DNA of 64,000 bases from assembly GCF_000209735.1 (NCBI RefSeq), contig NC_021002.1, positions 498 to 64,497 of the forward strand, read 5' to 3'. This DNA comes from Mycoplasmopsis fermentans PG18. GTDB taxonomy: Bacteria; Bacillota_I; Bacilli_A; Mycoplasmatales; Metamycoplasmataceae. The notes under the pieces were generated by a model. It searched no databases, was not told the origin of the DNA, and saw only the letters and a list, made by a program, of their open reading frames with translations. Numbering within the stretch: position 1 is the stretch's first letter; every line of letters begins with the position of its first letter. Positions 43,352-54,805 of this stretch are shown here, one piece after another. Both the position numbers and the translations under genes were made by a program.

Positions 43352-43356
43352 TATTA

Positions 43357-43384
43357 TAAAAAACCAGCCTTTACTAAAAGCTGG
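43357..43384 (-). terminator. Leftward terminator of a decayed gene
   Basis: Read leftward: CCAGCTTTTAGTAAAGGCTGG followed by TTTTTTAT. It stands 37 bases downstream of the leftward gene remnant. Confidence 0.65.
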
Positions 43385-43420
43385 ATCATAATATTAAAAA
43401 CTAACTAATTTTCTTTTTAA

Positions 43421-43653
43421 CTAATTCAAAATATACACGAATAATTTTCGATAGTATTCTCTTTTACTACTGCTTAAGTCTGAAGGTAAGTTATTAGTTG
43501 CTTTTTGAGTTATGCTTTCATATATTTTTTCTTGTTCTAATATTTTTTATCAATACAACTTAGAATTGAGAATCAATCCTCCATACTTAAACTTTGAGCA
43601 TAGATTTCACTTGGTTTTTTTGTTATTTTTAAAGTTCTTTCTTTTTGTTTAAT
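43421..43653 (-). pseudogene. Remnant of a small unknown gene
   Basis: Two open pieces in neighbouring frames: one reading KPSEIYAQSLSMEDWFSI...CIDKKY then TAG, the other LEQEKIYESITQKATNNL...KREYYRKLFVYILN then TAG at 43421. Together they would form the end of one protein; there is no start codon with ribosome site. The leftward terminator behind it supports a former gene. The rest of this 486-base gap (43654-43793) is AT-rich with nothing else seen. Confidence 0.45.
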
Positions 43654-43793
43654 TTACTAAAAATATATTAGTTTATAAAACTAAAAAATAAAAACTTAAT
43701 TAAATTTTTTAGTAAGTAATCACAGAAATTACTGCATTATTTCTTAACTTTAATTTATAATTAAATAACTAAAAAATAATAAGGATGGTCCAA

Positions 43794-44816
43794 ATGACAA
43801 GCAAAAAAATGGATAAATACATTGCTAGTTATTTTTACAAAACTGAAAAGATATTAGCAAAATATAATAAAAATAATGTAATTGTTTTACAATTTTTCCA
43901 ACGCCGTGATAATAGCATGCTAGCTGGTATGCAAGAAGTATTAGATTTATTAGAAAAGAATACTGATACTTCTAAATACATTATTAGATATTTACCTGAT
44001 GGCACAATTATTAATAATTTAGAAGTAGCTTTAGAATTAGAAGGTCATTATCAAGACTTCGGTAAATTCGAAGGAATGATTGATGGAATTTTAGCTCGTT
44101 CAAGCTCAATTGCTTCAAATGCTTATGATTGTGTCCAAGCTGCTAAAGGCAAAAATGTAATTTTTATGGGAGATCGAGCTGATCACTATTTAATGCAAGA
44201 AATAGACGGAAGAGCTGTTGCTTTAGCTGGAATTAAATCAGTTTCAACTGATGCTCAAAATATTCATAATTATGAATTAACCTTTGGATCAGTACCTCAC
44301 ATTTTAATTCAAAACTTTGATGGTGATACAGCTAAAGCTATGCAAGCTTATGGCGAATTATTCCCTAAAAATAAAATCATTTCTTTAGTTGACTACCACA
44401 ATAATGTTATTACTCAAGCATTAGAATCATATAAAGTATTAGGCAAAAAACTTTGAGGTGTTAGAATTGATACTTCTAAAAATATGGTTGACCATATGTT
44501 TGATAATGAACCTGAAAATCCAGAACATTATGGTGTAAATATTGAACAAGTTAAAAACTTGAGAAAGGCATTAGATCAAGCTGGTGCTAAGGATGTTAAA
44601 ATTGTCGTAAGTTCAGGATTTAATGCTGAAAAAATTAGAAAATTTGAAGCAGCAAATACACCGGTAGATAGTTATGGTGTAGGTCAAAGTATCTTTAAAT
44701 TAGTTTCAAGTTTTAGTGCTGATGCTGTACTTTTAAATGGTAAAAAACAAGCTAAAGAAGGACGTGTTTATAGACCTAATCCAAAACTTTTAGTTTACAA
44801 ATCAAAAAGAAAATAA
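43794..44816 (+). CDS. pncB: Nicotinate phosphoribosyltransferase
   Basis: 340 residues. First step of NAD salvage: nicotinate + PRPP to nicotinate mononucleotide. Family blocks visible: ASYFYKTEKIL and VVLQFFQRRDNSMLAG-like start, TDAQNIHNYELTFGSVPHILIQ in the centre, LVDYHNNVI and the phosphate-binding VVSSGFNAEKI. Of two ATGs (43785 and 43794) the second is chosen because AAGGA lies at the right distance. Stands alone, with a terminator after it. Confidence 0.88.
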
Positions 44817-44835
44817 TTTTTACTTAAATATCTAT

Positions 44836-44862
44836 AAAACAGGCTTATTGGTCTGTTTTTAA
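44836..44862 (+). terminator. Terminator after pncB
   Basis: AAACAG - GCTTATTGGT - CTGTTT and more T; overlaps a CTATAAAACAG string. Confidence 0.65.
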
Positions 44863-44944
44863 ATTTAATTTTTATTAAAAAATGTTAAATAATTTAATAA
44901 TAAAGTATAATTTAAATATAATTTTTTTGAGAAGGGAGCTTGTA

Positions 44945-45361
44945 ATGAAAAAACAATCTACAGCTTTTGTTGCCGTTGCTTTATTGCAAACATCAATTAT
45001 TATCATTCTATTTATTTTAGGAATGATTGAAGCAATTAATATAAATGGAGCTTCGCTTAGAATAGGCATCTATGGTGCAGTTGGATTTACTTTAGTTACA
45101 CAAATAGTATTATTATTCTTTGCATTTGTTTACAATAAACCAGGATACAATGGTAAATTGGGAATATTATTAATTGTTTTCTTATTCTTGCTTTTAGCTG
45201 CATCAATTGTTTCATTATCATACACAATTTGTTCAACAGAAGGAGCTAACATTAATAATGATGGCTATAAAGTGTTTGGTATTATTTCAACAATATTCAC
45301 TTGAGTTTTAGCAACAATATTCCTTATTTGTACAATTGTCTATGCAGTTAGATCTAAATAA
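44945..45361 (+). CDS. Four-helix membrane protein, unknown
   Basis: 138 residues with four hydrophobic segments (about 8-30, 40-62, 73-95, 113-135), short loops and no signature. Start chosen by AAGGGAG eight bases upstream. A terminator follows directly, so it forms its own transcript. Not recognised. Confidence 0.7.
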
Positions 45362-45366
45362 TAACT

Positions 45367-45391
45367 AAGCTTGCAAGTGCAAGCTTTTTTA
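45367..45391 (+). terminator. Terminator before efp
   Basis: AGCTTGCA - AG - TGCAAGCT followed by TTTTTT. Confidence 0.8.
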
Positions 45392-45470
45392 TATTCTTTT
45401 TCTTAGAAAAATAAAGCTTTCTAGTATAATTTTGATACATATTTTAAAACTAAATGAAAAAGGAGAATTT

Positions 45471-46031
45471 ATGATTAATGTTAACACATTCAAGCCAGGA
45501 ATTACATTTGAAGATGAAGGCGAAATTTTTGTTGTATTAGAAGCTCAACACTCAAAACAAGGTCGTGGACAAGCTAACGTTAAAGCTAAAGTCAAAAACT
45601 TAAGAACAGGTTCAATTACTATTAAATCATACACAGGTGGTGTTATGGTTTCTAAAGCTCACATTGACAAACGTCCAATGAATTACTTATATACAGATGG
45701 TAACAACATTATCTTAATGGACAATGAAACCTATGAACAAATTGAAGTACCTCTTAGTCATGTTGAATGAGAAATGAACTTCATTAAAGAAGGATCAACA
45801 GTTAAGGTGCGTATGTATAAAGATGAAATTTTGGACATTGAAATTGATGATACAGTTACTTTAGAAGTTATTGAAGCACCTGATGCAGTTAAAGGCAATA
45901 CAACAACAAATCCTCAAAAGAAAGTTAAAGTTGAAACAGGTTATGAATTAGAAACACCTATGTTTATTAAAGAAGGTGATTTAATTGTTATTTCAACTGA
46001 CACTGGCAAATATAATGGTAAAGGAAAATAA
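45471..46031 (+). CDS. efp: Elongation factor P
   Basis: 186 residues, normal length. Relieves ribosomes stalled on proline stretches. Three beta-barrel domains are evident: the KOW-like first domain with FEDEGEIFVVLEAQHSKQGRGQANVK, in which the tip loop carries the usually modified Lys (SKQGRG), then VKVRMYKDEILDIEID and the C-terminal GDLIVISTDTGKYNGK. ATG 45471 follows AAAGGAGAA; TATAAT at 45425-45430 is a likely -10 box. One TGA is Trp. The next gene starts two bases after. Confidence 0.95.
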
Positions 46032-46033
46032 TA

Positions 46034-46336
46034 ATGAATTTAGTTACAACAAATTGTGGTTTAAATCTTTCTTATTCAATTACAGAAAACGTTTTTAGTC
46101 AATTGATTGATCAATGCTTTGAAGAAGTTAAAAATGTTAAATTAGCTAATGAAGCAAGAATTTCATTTGATAAAGAACAAACAAATGTTGCTTTTGTAAT
46201 TGATATTAAAATTAAAAAAGGTAGTGGTCTCCAACAAGTTATTGAAAATTTAACTCAAGAATTAGAATCTCGCTGCTTAGGTTTATTAGATATTAAACCT
46301 CGTAGCATTAGACTATGCTTTGTTGGATATTATTAA
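46034..46336 (+). CDS. Conserved small mycoplasma protein, Asp23-like
   Basis: 100 residues. One alpha/beta domain with DIKIKKGSGLQQVIENLTQEL and RSIRLCFVGYY at the end, similar in build to Asp23/MMB_0454-type proteins of mycoplasmas. Co-transcribed with efp. Function unknown; the call is by general resemblance and size. Confidence 0.65.
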   Translation: MNLVTTNCGLNLSYSITENVFSQLIDQCFEEVKNVKLANEARISFDKEQTNVAFVIDIKIKKGSGLQQVIENLTQELESRCLGLLDIKPRSIRLCFVGYY

Positions 46337-46343
46337 TAATAAG

Positions 46344-46372
46344 AAGTTCTCAGTAAGGGAGCTTTTTTATTT
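46344..46372 (+). terminator. Terminator of efp operon
   Basis: AAGTTCTC - AGTAA - GGGAGCTT (wobble pairs) followed by TTTTT. Confidence 0.6.
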
Positions 46373-46440
46373 TGCTTTGATGATGCAAAATAAATGTTAA
46401 ATAAAAAATAAGAGCAATTAAGCCCTTATCAACTTTTTAA

Positions 46441-47124
46441 TTAATACAATTTCACACTAACATCTTGTCTATCAGCTTCTTTAGCTTGGAATAATAGAAT
46501 TGTTGTTAATCTCATACTTGAAGCAACAACACTTTTTGGATATGTAAAGATTTCTTGGTTAAATGTTGTGGCTGAAGTATTGTAAATTCTTCTAGCTGAA
46601 GCAATGTTGTTTTCACATTCAACGATTTCATCATTTAAACCTTTAACTAATTCAGCACTCTTAAGTTCTGGATATTTTTCGAATTGAGCCATAAATCTTG
46701 TTAAGAATGATTCTGTTTGACTTTCAAAGTTTTGACGTACTGCCATAGCATCTGCTGAAGTATTTCCTGATTGTTCTCGAATTGTAGCAACTGCTGAACG
46801 GTATGCTGCAACTTGTGTCATAACATCTTTTTCGAATTTCATGTGTGAACTTACTGATTCAACTAACTTAAGAATTGTTCCTGCTCTTTTAGCCAATTGA
46901 GTATCAATTAATGAAGCATCGCTACTTATTTTCATTTGTTGTCTTCTAAAATAATTTACTCAAGAAATATGAATAAAAATTGGAATTAAGAAAATAAATG
47001 ATATGTATCAAATAAATTTTCCAAAAAAGTTTACTTTAACTGGTACTTCTGTACTCATTGAACGTGGTTCATAGCCTTTTTCATTAATAGCACGACTGTT
47101 TTCACGATTGTATAAATTAGCCAT
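46441..47124 (-). CDS. lemA: LemA family membrane protein
   Basis: This protein has 227 residues. One membrane helix at about 32-53 (FFGKFIWYISFIFLIPIFIH), then a helical domain with LAKRAGTILKLVESVSSHMK and AELVKGLNDEIVECENNIASARRIYN, the LemA pattern with NxxxxxAR(R)xYN. The N-terminal 30 residues are cytoplasmic. Function in bacteria unsettled. Start at AAGGAG. Confidence 0.88.
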
Positions 47125-47193
47125 TTTTTCTCCTTCTATATAATTATTTTTGTGTTCAATACATAAAAATTATATAAGTTTTTATAGTTATTA

Positions 47194-47224
47194 AAAACAA
47201 AAAGTTAAGCTATGCCAGCTTAAC
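47194..47224 (-). terminator. Terminator after fmt
   Basis: Leftward: GTTAAGCT - GGCAT - AGCTTAAC followed by TTTTTGTTTTT; the stem overlaps the last codons of fmt. Confidence 0.75.
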
Positions 47225-48046
47225 TCGTTTTTTAGATTCATATTGATAATCAGTGGCAAATAAATAACCATCTTTAAATTTTAATTTAGGTACATTTTTA
47301 ATTTCTTTTTTGGTTGCAAAAAAGATCTTAATTCTTTTATTATCAATAAAAGTGTAAGCACCAGGATTCATCTCATAAGCTCTAATAATATTGATTGCTT
47401 CTTGCATGGTTAAGGACTCATTTAAAAGAGCTTTTTCTTTTTCTAATTTGGGACTTAAAGTTACTTTACTTTCATCTTGTTTAATTCTTTTAAGTTTGTT
47501 TTGATCTAAATCATTTAATCATTGCACAATGTTATCTGCACTAAGCTTTGAAAGCTTATTAAATAAAGTACTTGCTGTGTCATATTCATCTATTTTAATG
47601 GCTTTTTGGACAAAAACATCACCTGCATCCATTTGTTTAATCATTTCCATTAGACTAATACCAGTTTCTTGATCATTATTTAAAAGTGAATATTGAATTG
47701 GTGCTGCTCCACGATATTTTGGAAGTAAAGAACCATGAATATTTAGACTTAATTTTTTAGCAATATTTAAAACACTTTCAGGAATATATTGACCAAAGGC
47801 ACAGGTAATTAAATAGTCATAATTTAAAGTTTGTAATTCATCTTTTATTTGTGATATTTTTTCTGGTTGAAAACATTTAATGTTATATTTTTGAGCTAAT
47901 AATTTTGTTGGCGTTGGAGCTAATTTATGACCTCTGACACTTGGGCGATCAGGTTGCGAAACAATTGCAACAACTTCAAAGTTGTTGATTAATTTTTCAA
48001 ATATTTCAACTGCAAAAGCAGGAGTTCCGGCTAATAATAATTTCAT
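47210..48046 (-). CDS. fmt: Methionyl-tRNA formyltransferase
   Basis: 278 residues. Formylates initiator Met-tRNA. Start MKLLLAGTPAFA and the folate-site blocks SQPDRPSVRG and LSLNIHGSLLPKYRGAAPIQ (Asn, His and the SLLP loop) with QMDAGDV are clear. The C-terminal tRNA-binding domain is shorter than in E. coli (about 315 residues overall). Ordinary housekeeping gene on its own transcript. Confidence 0.93.
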
Positions 48047-48064
48047 ATTTTAATTATATAAGGA

Positions 48065-48091
48065 AAAATAAAAAGTGGAATTAATCCACTT
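48065..48091 (-). terminator. Terminator after the four-helix protein gene
   Basis: AAGTGGA - ATTAA - TCCACTT; leftward it is followed by TTTTATTTTT. Confidence 0.7.
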
Positions 48092-48098
48092 ATTTTAA

Positions 48099-48725
48099 TT
48101 ATTCTTTTGTTCTATGTTCAATGGTTGCTGGTTGATTTGCACTTTTTAAGAATAAATGTAAGAATGTTGAAACTAATGTTACTGCAAATGTTACAAATAA
48201 AAAGAATGCAAATGCAACGTGAACGTTAGCATATGATTTATCATCTAATGATCTTGGTCCTGTTACACTTCAAATATTCGCAATAATTCAGCCAACATAA
48301 CAAATAATTGTTAAAACAACTGCCGCAAATACCAAAATATTTAAAATAATGCTAATTACATTTTTCGAAGCTATTGATTTTACAAATGCTTTAATTGCAT
48401 AAACAAGAATAGCAATCATTGTAATATGAATGATTATATGTGCTAATAATGAAACAACATAAATAATTTTTACATTATTGCTATCATGTTCAAATATACC
48501 TTTAATCACATCAAAATTTTTAAATCATAAGAAGAATCCATAATTTAATCCAGAATGATATATTGCTTCGTATTCATTAAAACTAGATTTTGTGTTTTTT
48601 ACGATAATTTGATGCAAGTCAACAGCTGATTTTACTATTAAACCAAAGATAACTAAACATGAAATTGCTAAACCAAATAGAATTCATGATGTTTTAGTTA
48701 ATTTTGTTCTTTTTGTGTTTTCCAT
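48099..48725 (-). CDS. Four-helix membrane protein, unknown
   Basis: 208 residues with four membrane segments (about 13-33, 85-108, 120-148, 165-190) and a long extracellular loop after the first. Starts MENTKRTKLTK behind GGAGGC. No family recognised. Stands alone, followed by a terminator. Confidence 0.7.
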
Positions 48726-48837
48726 TTAATGCCTCCATATAAAAATTGTATAAGCAAAAATTTGAAAATAAAAACAAAAAAATAAAAATAATTTTGACTA
48801 AAATGTATATAAAACAAGTAAATAATAGAATTATTTA

Positions 48838-48866
48838 ATAAAAAATAAGGCTTTTTAAAACCTTAT
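48838..48866 (-). terminator. Terminator after the MSC_0882-like gene
   Basis: ATAAGG - CTTTTTAAAA - CCTTAT; leftward a T-run (TTTTTTATT) follows. Confidence 0.6.
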
Positions 48867-48873
48867 AATTTTT

Positions 48874-49767
48874 TTAAGCTACAACCTTTTTACGACGTTT
48901 AACAATAAATCTTCAAAGAGCAACTAGAGCTAAAGCAAGAGGTAAAAGAATTGTTAAAGCAACTACTACTAGATAAATTCTAAGTCACATTTTGTTACGA
49001 TCTTTTTTGCTTTGCTCAACTTGTTCATGAATTTCAACAGAACGTTCACCGAGAAAATCACTAATGTCAGCTAAACGTTTTTTATCAAATAATCTTATTA
49101 AAATATACGCCGCTATTGAAGAAGCCATAATAATAACACTAATAATACAGAATAGAATTGTGTTGCCAAAACCTCTATCAAGTCATTTAGCTCATTCAAA
49201 ATTGATTTTTAATGTATCAGTTTCATAATATCAACGATTTGACATATAAAGTCCATAAACTATTGCTGTAATAATGCCTAGATATGTTAAGACAAAAACA
49301 AGCATTCAAGTTAAATTAACATCTTTAAGTACTATCTTACGATAAGCAATATGAAAAGTACTACTTGAAGTGTAATCACCATTACTTACTGCATCACGAT
49401 ATCTTTGAACTGTGTGAGATCATTGAATATTTTCAATCAGATTTTTAAAACCAATTGCCATTGAGATAAAGGCACTTGATCCAAAAAGTACAAGGTAGCC
49501 AACTAATCTTTGTTCTTTGTTGAAGATACCAACTTTAGCATAGACTAATGTGAAGAGAATAATTGAAGCAGCCATAATTACAAATGAAATAGAAAGGATT
49601 AAAATCTTAAGCATTTGTTCAGCACGGATGACGCGATAAACACGAGGTGATATTTGATTTTTTGGATCACGATAAACACGACTACTTACACTATTGAATT
49701 TGTAGTCGTGGTTATTTTGAACAATTTCGATACTTGCTGAATTTTGAATAGGTTGATATTTTCTCAT
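48874..49767 (-). CDS. Multispanning membrane protein, MSC_0882-like
   Basis: 297 residues: a polar N-terminus, two helices at about 50-72 and 82-105, a middle pair at about 150-170 and 195-220, and a last one near 265-285 before a basic tail RFIVKRRKKVVA. The conserved-looking phrase SPRVYRVIRAEQMLKIL precedes the first helix. It resembles the MSC_0882 family of mollicute membrane proteins, function unknown. Identification is from memory of the family layout. Confidence 0.6.
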
Positions 49768-49957
49768 TCTTGGCCTTTCAATTTTAGTACTCTAATTATA
49801 AATGATTATTCGCTATATTTATTAATATAAATTTTAATATTTTATAATTATTTTCAATAATTAAATTTGTGAGATTTTTCTCAACAATTTTTCATTTAAA
49901 ATTGATGGATTTTACTAATAAAGCTTTTTTATAGATTGATTGGGCAAATATATAAAA

Positions 49958-49981
49958 ATTGTGCCTATGATTAAGCACAAT
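49958..49981 (-). terminator. Terminator of the smc operon
   Basis: Leftward: ATTGTGC - TTAATCATAG - GCACAAT followed by TTTTATAT; 14 bases after the smc stop. Confidence 0.75.
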
Positions 49982-49994
49982 AATTATTTGATTA

Positions 49995-52970
49995 TTATTT
50001 GTTTTTGTTTGAAGGTTCTAATTCTTCTTTTTGTTCGTCTGCAACAAGTTTTTTAGCATCTGCTAATTGAATGCTGAAGAAGCTTGTAACACCACGGTTT
50101 TGCATTGTTGCACCAAATAATGTGTCAACTCTTGACATTGTTCCATGACGGTGTGTAATAACCAAGAATTGAGTTTTTTCTTTAAGTTGTTGAAGGTATT
50201 CTGCATAACGAACAACATTAGCTTCGTCAAGTGCAGCTTCAACTTCGTCAAGGATACAAAGAGGTAATGGACGAGCTTTAAGAATACCAAATAATAATGA
50301 GATAGCGATAAGTGATTTTTCACCGCCTGAGAATAATTTAAGGTTTTTAATATTTTTTCCAGGAGGTTGAGCTTCGATTTCAACACCTGATTCTAAAATA
50401 TCTTTAGGGTTGCTGAAAAATAATTTTGCAGTACCACCACCGAACATTGTTCTAAAGACATTGTTAAATTCATCATTAACATCATTAATAATGTTAGTTA
50501 GACGAGTGATAATGATTTTATCCATGTCTGCAATAGCGCTTTCAAGTGTTTCTTTTGCAGCACTTAATTCTCTTTCACCTTCGGCATATTCATTGTAACG
50601 TTTTTCTTCTTCAACTAATTGTTCAAGAGCTTCTAAGTTAACGTTACCTAAGCCTTCAATTTCTTCTCTTAATTGACGAACAATTTCTTCAGCTTGATCA
50701 CGATTCATTTCTAAGTGATGAACTTTTTCAGCTGCTTCAAATGTCATTTTGTATTGAGAAGCAAGTCTTTCTCTACTTTGTTCAAGTAAAGTTTTTGATC
50801 TTTCTCTTTCACCAATTTTAGCTGAGAAAGCATCTGTTAATTTACGACGTGTAGCTTCATAATCATTTTTAAGAGCTAAAGTTGAATTGATTTCGGCAGC
50901 AATTGTATTTACACGTTCATTTTTAGCTCTGAATTGTGATTCAAGAGCAATTTTTTGACTTTCTAAAACTTCAATTGAAGCTTCAGGGCTTGATGCTGAA
51001 ACACCTTCTTTAACTTTGAATTCTTTGTTTGTAATATTTTGAAGTTTTAATTGTAATTCGTCGTAAAGACCTTGTTCACTGCTCTTTTGGGTTTTTAGAC
51101 TAGTAATTTGTTGTTTTAATTGGCTGTCTAATTCAAGAGCACTACGACGATAGTTTCTTATTTCATTGATTTTTGATTCATCAGCTTGAACTGCTGCTCT
51201 CATACCTGTAACAATATTTTCAAGCTCTTTAATTTTTTCATCAAATCCAAGTAATGATTGAGCTGTATTTTTAGCTCCACCAATAATCACACCGCCTGAA
51301 CGAATGGTGTCACCATCAAGTGAAACTACCATGTAACGACGTTCGAGAATACTTGAAATTTTGTTAGCATTTTCAATGTCGCTAGCAACAATAACATTAC
51401 CTAAAAGGAATTTATTAAGAATTTCATATTGAGGATCAATTGTTACTAAATTACTTGCAACATCAATAAATCCAGGGTGTCCTTGGATTGCTAAAAGATG
51501 ATCATCACGAATCATTTTTGGTTGAATTGATGTGAGTGGAATAAATGTAGCACGACCACCATTATTATCTTTTAAGAAGTTAACAGCTTTAACTGCTGTT
51601 TCAGCTTTATCAACCACTAAGTGTTGTGAAGCATTAGCTAAAATTGAGTCAATAGCAGGAATATATTCTGTTGTAACTTTAATTAAATCAGCTACAGTTC
51701 CTTTTAGTGCTTTTCCAAAGTAAGCTTTATTTTCTAAAATGTTTTTGGTCCCTTTAAATAATAAAGAGTTACTTTCTTTTTGTTGGTTAAGCAAGTTTAA
51801 CTGTGTTTCAATTTTTAATAAGTCTGTACGTTTTTTGTTAATTTTAATGTTCATTAAATTAATTTCTTCGTCATATTTTGAAATTGTTTTTTGGTTTTCA
51901 GCAATTTGGTTTGCTTGATTTTCAATTTCACGAGCGTAGTAATTTAATTTATTTGCATGTCTTGTAAGCATAGTTTTGTATGCTTCGATTTGTTCAGCTT
52001 GGTTTGCTTGAATTTCACCAGCAGCAATTAATCTTTCACGTTCATTTTCTTTAGCTAAAGAAATGTTTAATTTGTTTAATCTTTCTTTAACTGTTTCATA
52101 TTCAATTGAAAGTTCTTTTAATTCGGCTTCAACTTCTGATCTGAATTTAGTATTTTGAGTAATAGCAGCTTCAGCTGATGAAATACGAGCATCAAGATCA
52201 TTTTTAGTTTCTTGAACACCTTCAAGTTCAGTTACAAGTCTTTCGTACATATCACCAAAAGTTTTGATGTTGTCTACTAAAAGACCAACTTCAACAGCTT
52301 TTAATTCTTCACTTTTAGCAATGTAAACTTTAGCTTTTTCTGCTTGTTTTCTTAATGGAATTAATTTTCTTTCAATTTCACTAATAACAAGTTTAATTTG
52401 GTCTAAACCTTCTTGAGTTTTAGCCAATTTGCTTAAAGCTTCTTTTTTACGAAATTTGTATTTTGAAACACCAGCAGCTTCTTCAAAAATAGACTTTCTT
52501 TCTTCAGGTGTAGCTTCAGCAATATCACTAACTGTACCTTGAGAAATAATAGCTAATGAACTTTTACCAATACCGCTTTCCATAGCAATATCTTTAATAT
52601 CTTTTTGACGACATGGTTCGCCATTTAAGAAATATTGGTTGTTTCCATTTCCTCTTTCAAGCACACGACTAATTGAAATAGTTTCATGCGGGATTGAACT
52701 AATACCATTTCGATTATCAAAAGTTAAAGTAACTACTGCTTTATCCATAGGTTTTGCAGTTTTAGAACCAGCGAAGATAACATCATCCATGTTATCACCA
52801 CGAAGTTCTTTAGCACTACGTTCACCTAAAACTCATTTGATAGCATCGTTAATATTTGATTTACCAGAACCATTAGGGCCAACAATTCCGGCTACTCCAC
52901 CATCAAATTTAAGCACAATAGGATCAGCAAATGATTTGAATCCGTGGGCTTCAACTTTAATGAGTTTCAT
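49995..52970 (-). CDS. smc: Chromosome segregation protein SMC
   Basis: This protein has 991 residues. Condensin ATPase that folds the chromosome. Walker A GPNGSGKSN is at residues 31-39, the hinge domain lies around 460-580 (ALKGTVADLIKV, GGRATFIPL, SGGVIIGG), with long coiled coils on both sides. The signature FSGGEKSLIAISLLFG and Walker B LCILDEVEAALDEAN are in the last 110 residues. Start at ATG 52970 with AGGAGG in front. It is the last gene of the asp23-fakA-plsX-rnc-smc operon. Shorter than the usual 1180 residues because of shorter arms, as in other mycoplasmas. Confidence 0.95.
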
Positions 52971-52988
52971 ATTACCTCCTTTATTTTT

Positions 52989-53022
52989 TGAACCACTCAA
53001 TTCTTGATTTTTTGACGGTTCA
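52989..53022 (-). promoter_or_regulatory. Hairpin between rnc and smc
   Basis: TGAACC and GGTTCA pair over a 22-base loop just upstream of the smc ribosome site. It may be an RNA processing or control site. Weak on its own. Confidence 0.3.
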
Positions 53023-53067
53023 TAATTATAATTTTAATATTAATATCTAATTTAATTGTAAAAATTT

Positions 53068-53778
53068 TTATTTTTTCATTTTATGCAATGCATCTAGTGC
53101 AGCATTTTCTTCGGCTTCAGCTTTGCTTTTACCAAAACCAATACCATAAATTTTATTGTCGTGAACTGCGTGAGCTTCAAATTCAGTTGGACTTTTTTCA
53201 CTAACTATATACATAACAGCTAGTTTACTGAATGATTGAATTTGTTCTTGAAAAGCAGTTTTAGCATCTTTAAGATGCTTGATGTCAAAGTCTCCAATTT
53301 TGATATCAAAAACAGTTTTGTTTAAAAATTCTTTGACTACTTTTAGATTTGTATCCAAATAAATAGCAGCAATAAAGGCTTCAAAAATGTCAGCGCCAAC
53401 TTTAACTGAGCGTTTAGCATCTTTACTCATTTGACCAGGTGCAGTTAGTAAAAAATCTTTTAATCCAATTTTAGTGCTAATTTCATTTAGTGACTTTGTG
53501 CAAACTAATTTAGAACGAATTAAAGTCATATTACCAGCACTTAAATTTGGAAATTTTTTGAATACAAAATCTGACGAAAGATACTGTAAAATAGCGTCTC
53601 CGAGAAATTCAAGATCTTGATAATTGCCAACTCTTTCACTCACATTATTTTTGTTTTGATTTTTTTTGAGTCCAAAATATGAACCGTGAGTTACAGCTTG
53701 ACGATAGTATCCTAAATTGTGATAATTGATGTTTCAAGCTTTTAAAAATTCTTGAATAGTTTGTTTAATTTCATCCAT
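53068..53778 (-). CDS. rnc: Ribonuclease III
   Basis: 236 residues. Double-strand-specific endoribonuclease for rRNA maturation. The signature NYQDLEFLGDAILQ (about 50-63) includes the catalytic Glu and Asp; the second metal site is in ADIFEAFIAAIYLD (about 123-136). The dsRNA-binding domain ends with GKSKAEAEENAALDALHKM. Located between plsX and smc as in many Firmicutes and mycoplasmas. Confidence 0.95.
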
Positions 53779-53796
53779 TATTTATTATTTTTCTTT

Positions 53797-54792
53797 CTAC
53801 TCTTCATTAATATTTAAGTCTTTTTTAACCTCAGATAAAATGTGGTTATCTAAAGCTAATTTTATTTGATTAAGTGCTCCATAGTAAGCTTTTTCATCAC
53901 TACTTCCATGGCTTTTAATTACAACACCATTAACCCCAGCGATTCAAGCAGCTCCAACATTACGATAATCAAGAGTTTCAGCTACATCTTTAAATGCACC
54001 ACGAGCTAAAAGGTAACCTAATTTTCTAATTGGTTTCAATTTAATTTTGCTAGTTAATAAATTTTTAAAACTTAAAATTGCACCTTCAAGACTCTTAAGA
54101 ATTAAGTTACCACCATAGCCATCGATTACTGCTACATCACAAACACCATTTAATAAATCACGAGGTTCTTGAAAGCCAATGTAATTTAATTGATGTTGTT
54201 CTTTAAGTTTATTATTTGCTTCTTTAATTAATTCTGTTCCTTTATAGTCTTCAGTTCCGATGTTAATTAATGCACAACGAGGTGCTAAGTTTTTTAATAA
54301 AACACGATCAAAAGAATTTGCAATTTTAGTTCATTCAACTAAATAATCACTTGTGGTTTCTAAGTTAGCTCCAACATCAAGAAGTAAGAATTTACGTCCT
54401 GTGATTGTAGGCATTAAGGGCATAAATGCTGCTCTTGAAATGCCTTCTAATCTTTTAACTTTAAAAGTAGCAGCTGCAAGATATGTGCCAGAGTCTCCTG
54501 AAGAAAGTACAGCATCTGCTTTTTTATTTGCTACTAAATCAAGTGCAACATTCATTGAGGTATTTTCTCTTAAAGATTGGCGAATGTTTTTAACATCGCT
54601 TGGCACTGATGAGTTGTCAATTATTTCTAAATTTTCTGGCATGTTTTTGCCATAATATTTTTCAATTTCAGCCTTAGGACCAACTAAAATAATTGCATAA
54701 TTTTTGTTGGTTTTTAAAAATAATTTAGTTGCTGCTAAAGCTGAATTAATGCCGTTGTCATTGCCATTAATATCAAATGCTATTTTGTACAT
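53797..54792 (-). CDS. plsX: Phosphate acyltransferase PlsX
   Basis: 331 residues. Makes acyl-phosphate for phospholipid synthesis; with FakA it uses imported fatty acids, which mycoplasmas need. Start MYKIAFDINGND (the D-x-x-G loop usual in PlsX), then SSGDSGTYLAAATFKV and LLLDVGANLETTSDYLVE, and GFQEPRDLLNGVCDVAVIDGYGGNLILKSLEG in the second half. Start ATG 54792 follows AAGGAGC. Operon with fakA upstream. Confidence 0.93.
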
Positions 54793-54805
54793 TTTGCTCC
54801 TTATT

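Noticed and set aside
43308-43785. Insertion sequence or transposase remnant
   Set aside because: The pieces show no DDE or HTH pattern and there are no terminal inverted repeats.
52639-53007. Plus-strand 122-codon frame over the smc start
   Set aside because: Mirror frame of the conserved SMC Walker A region; no family resemblance.
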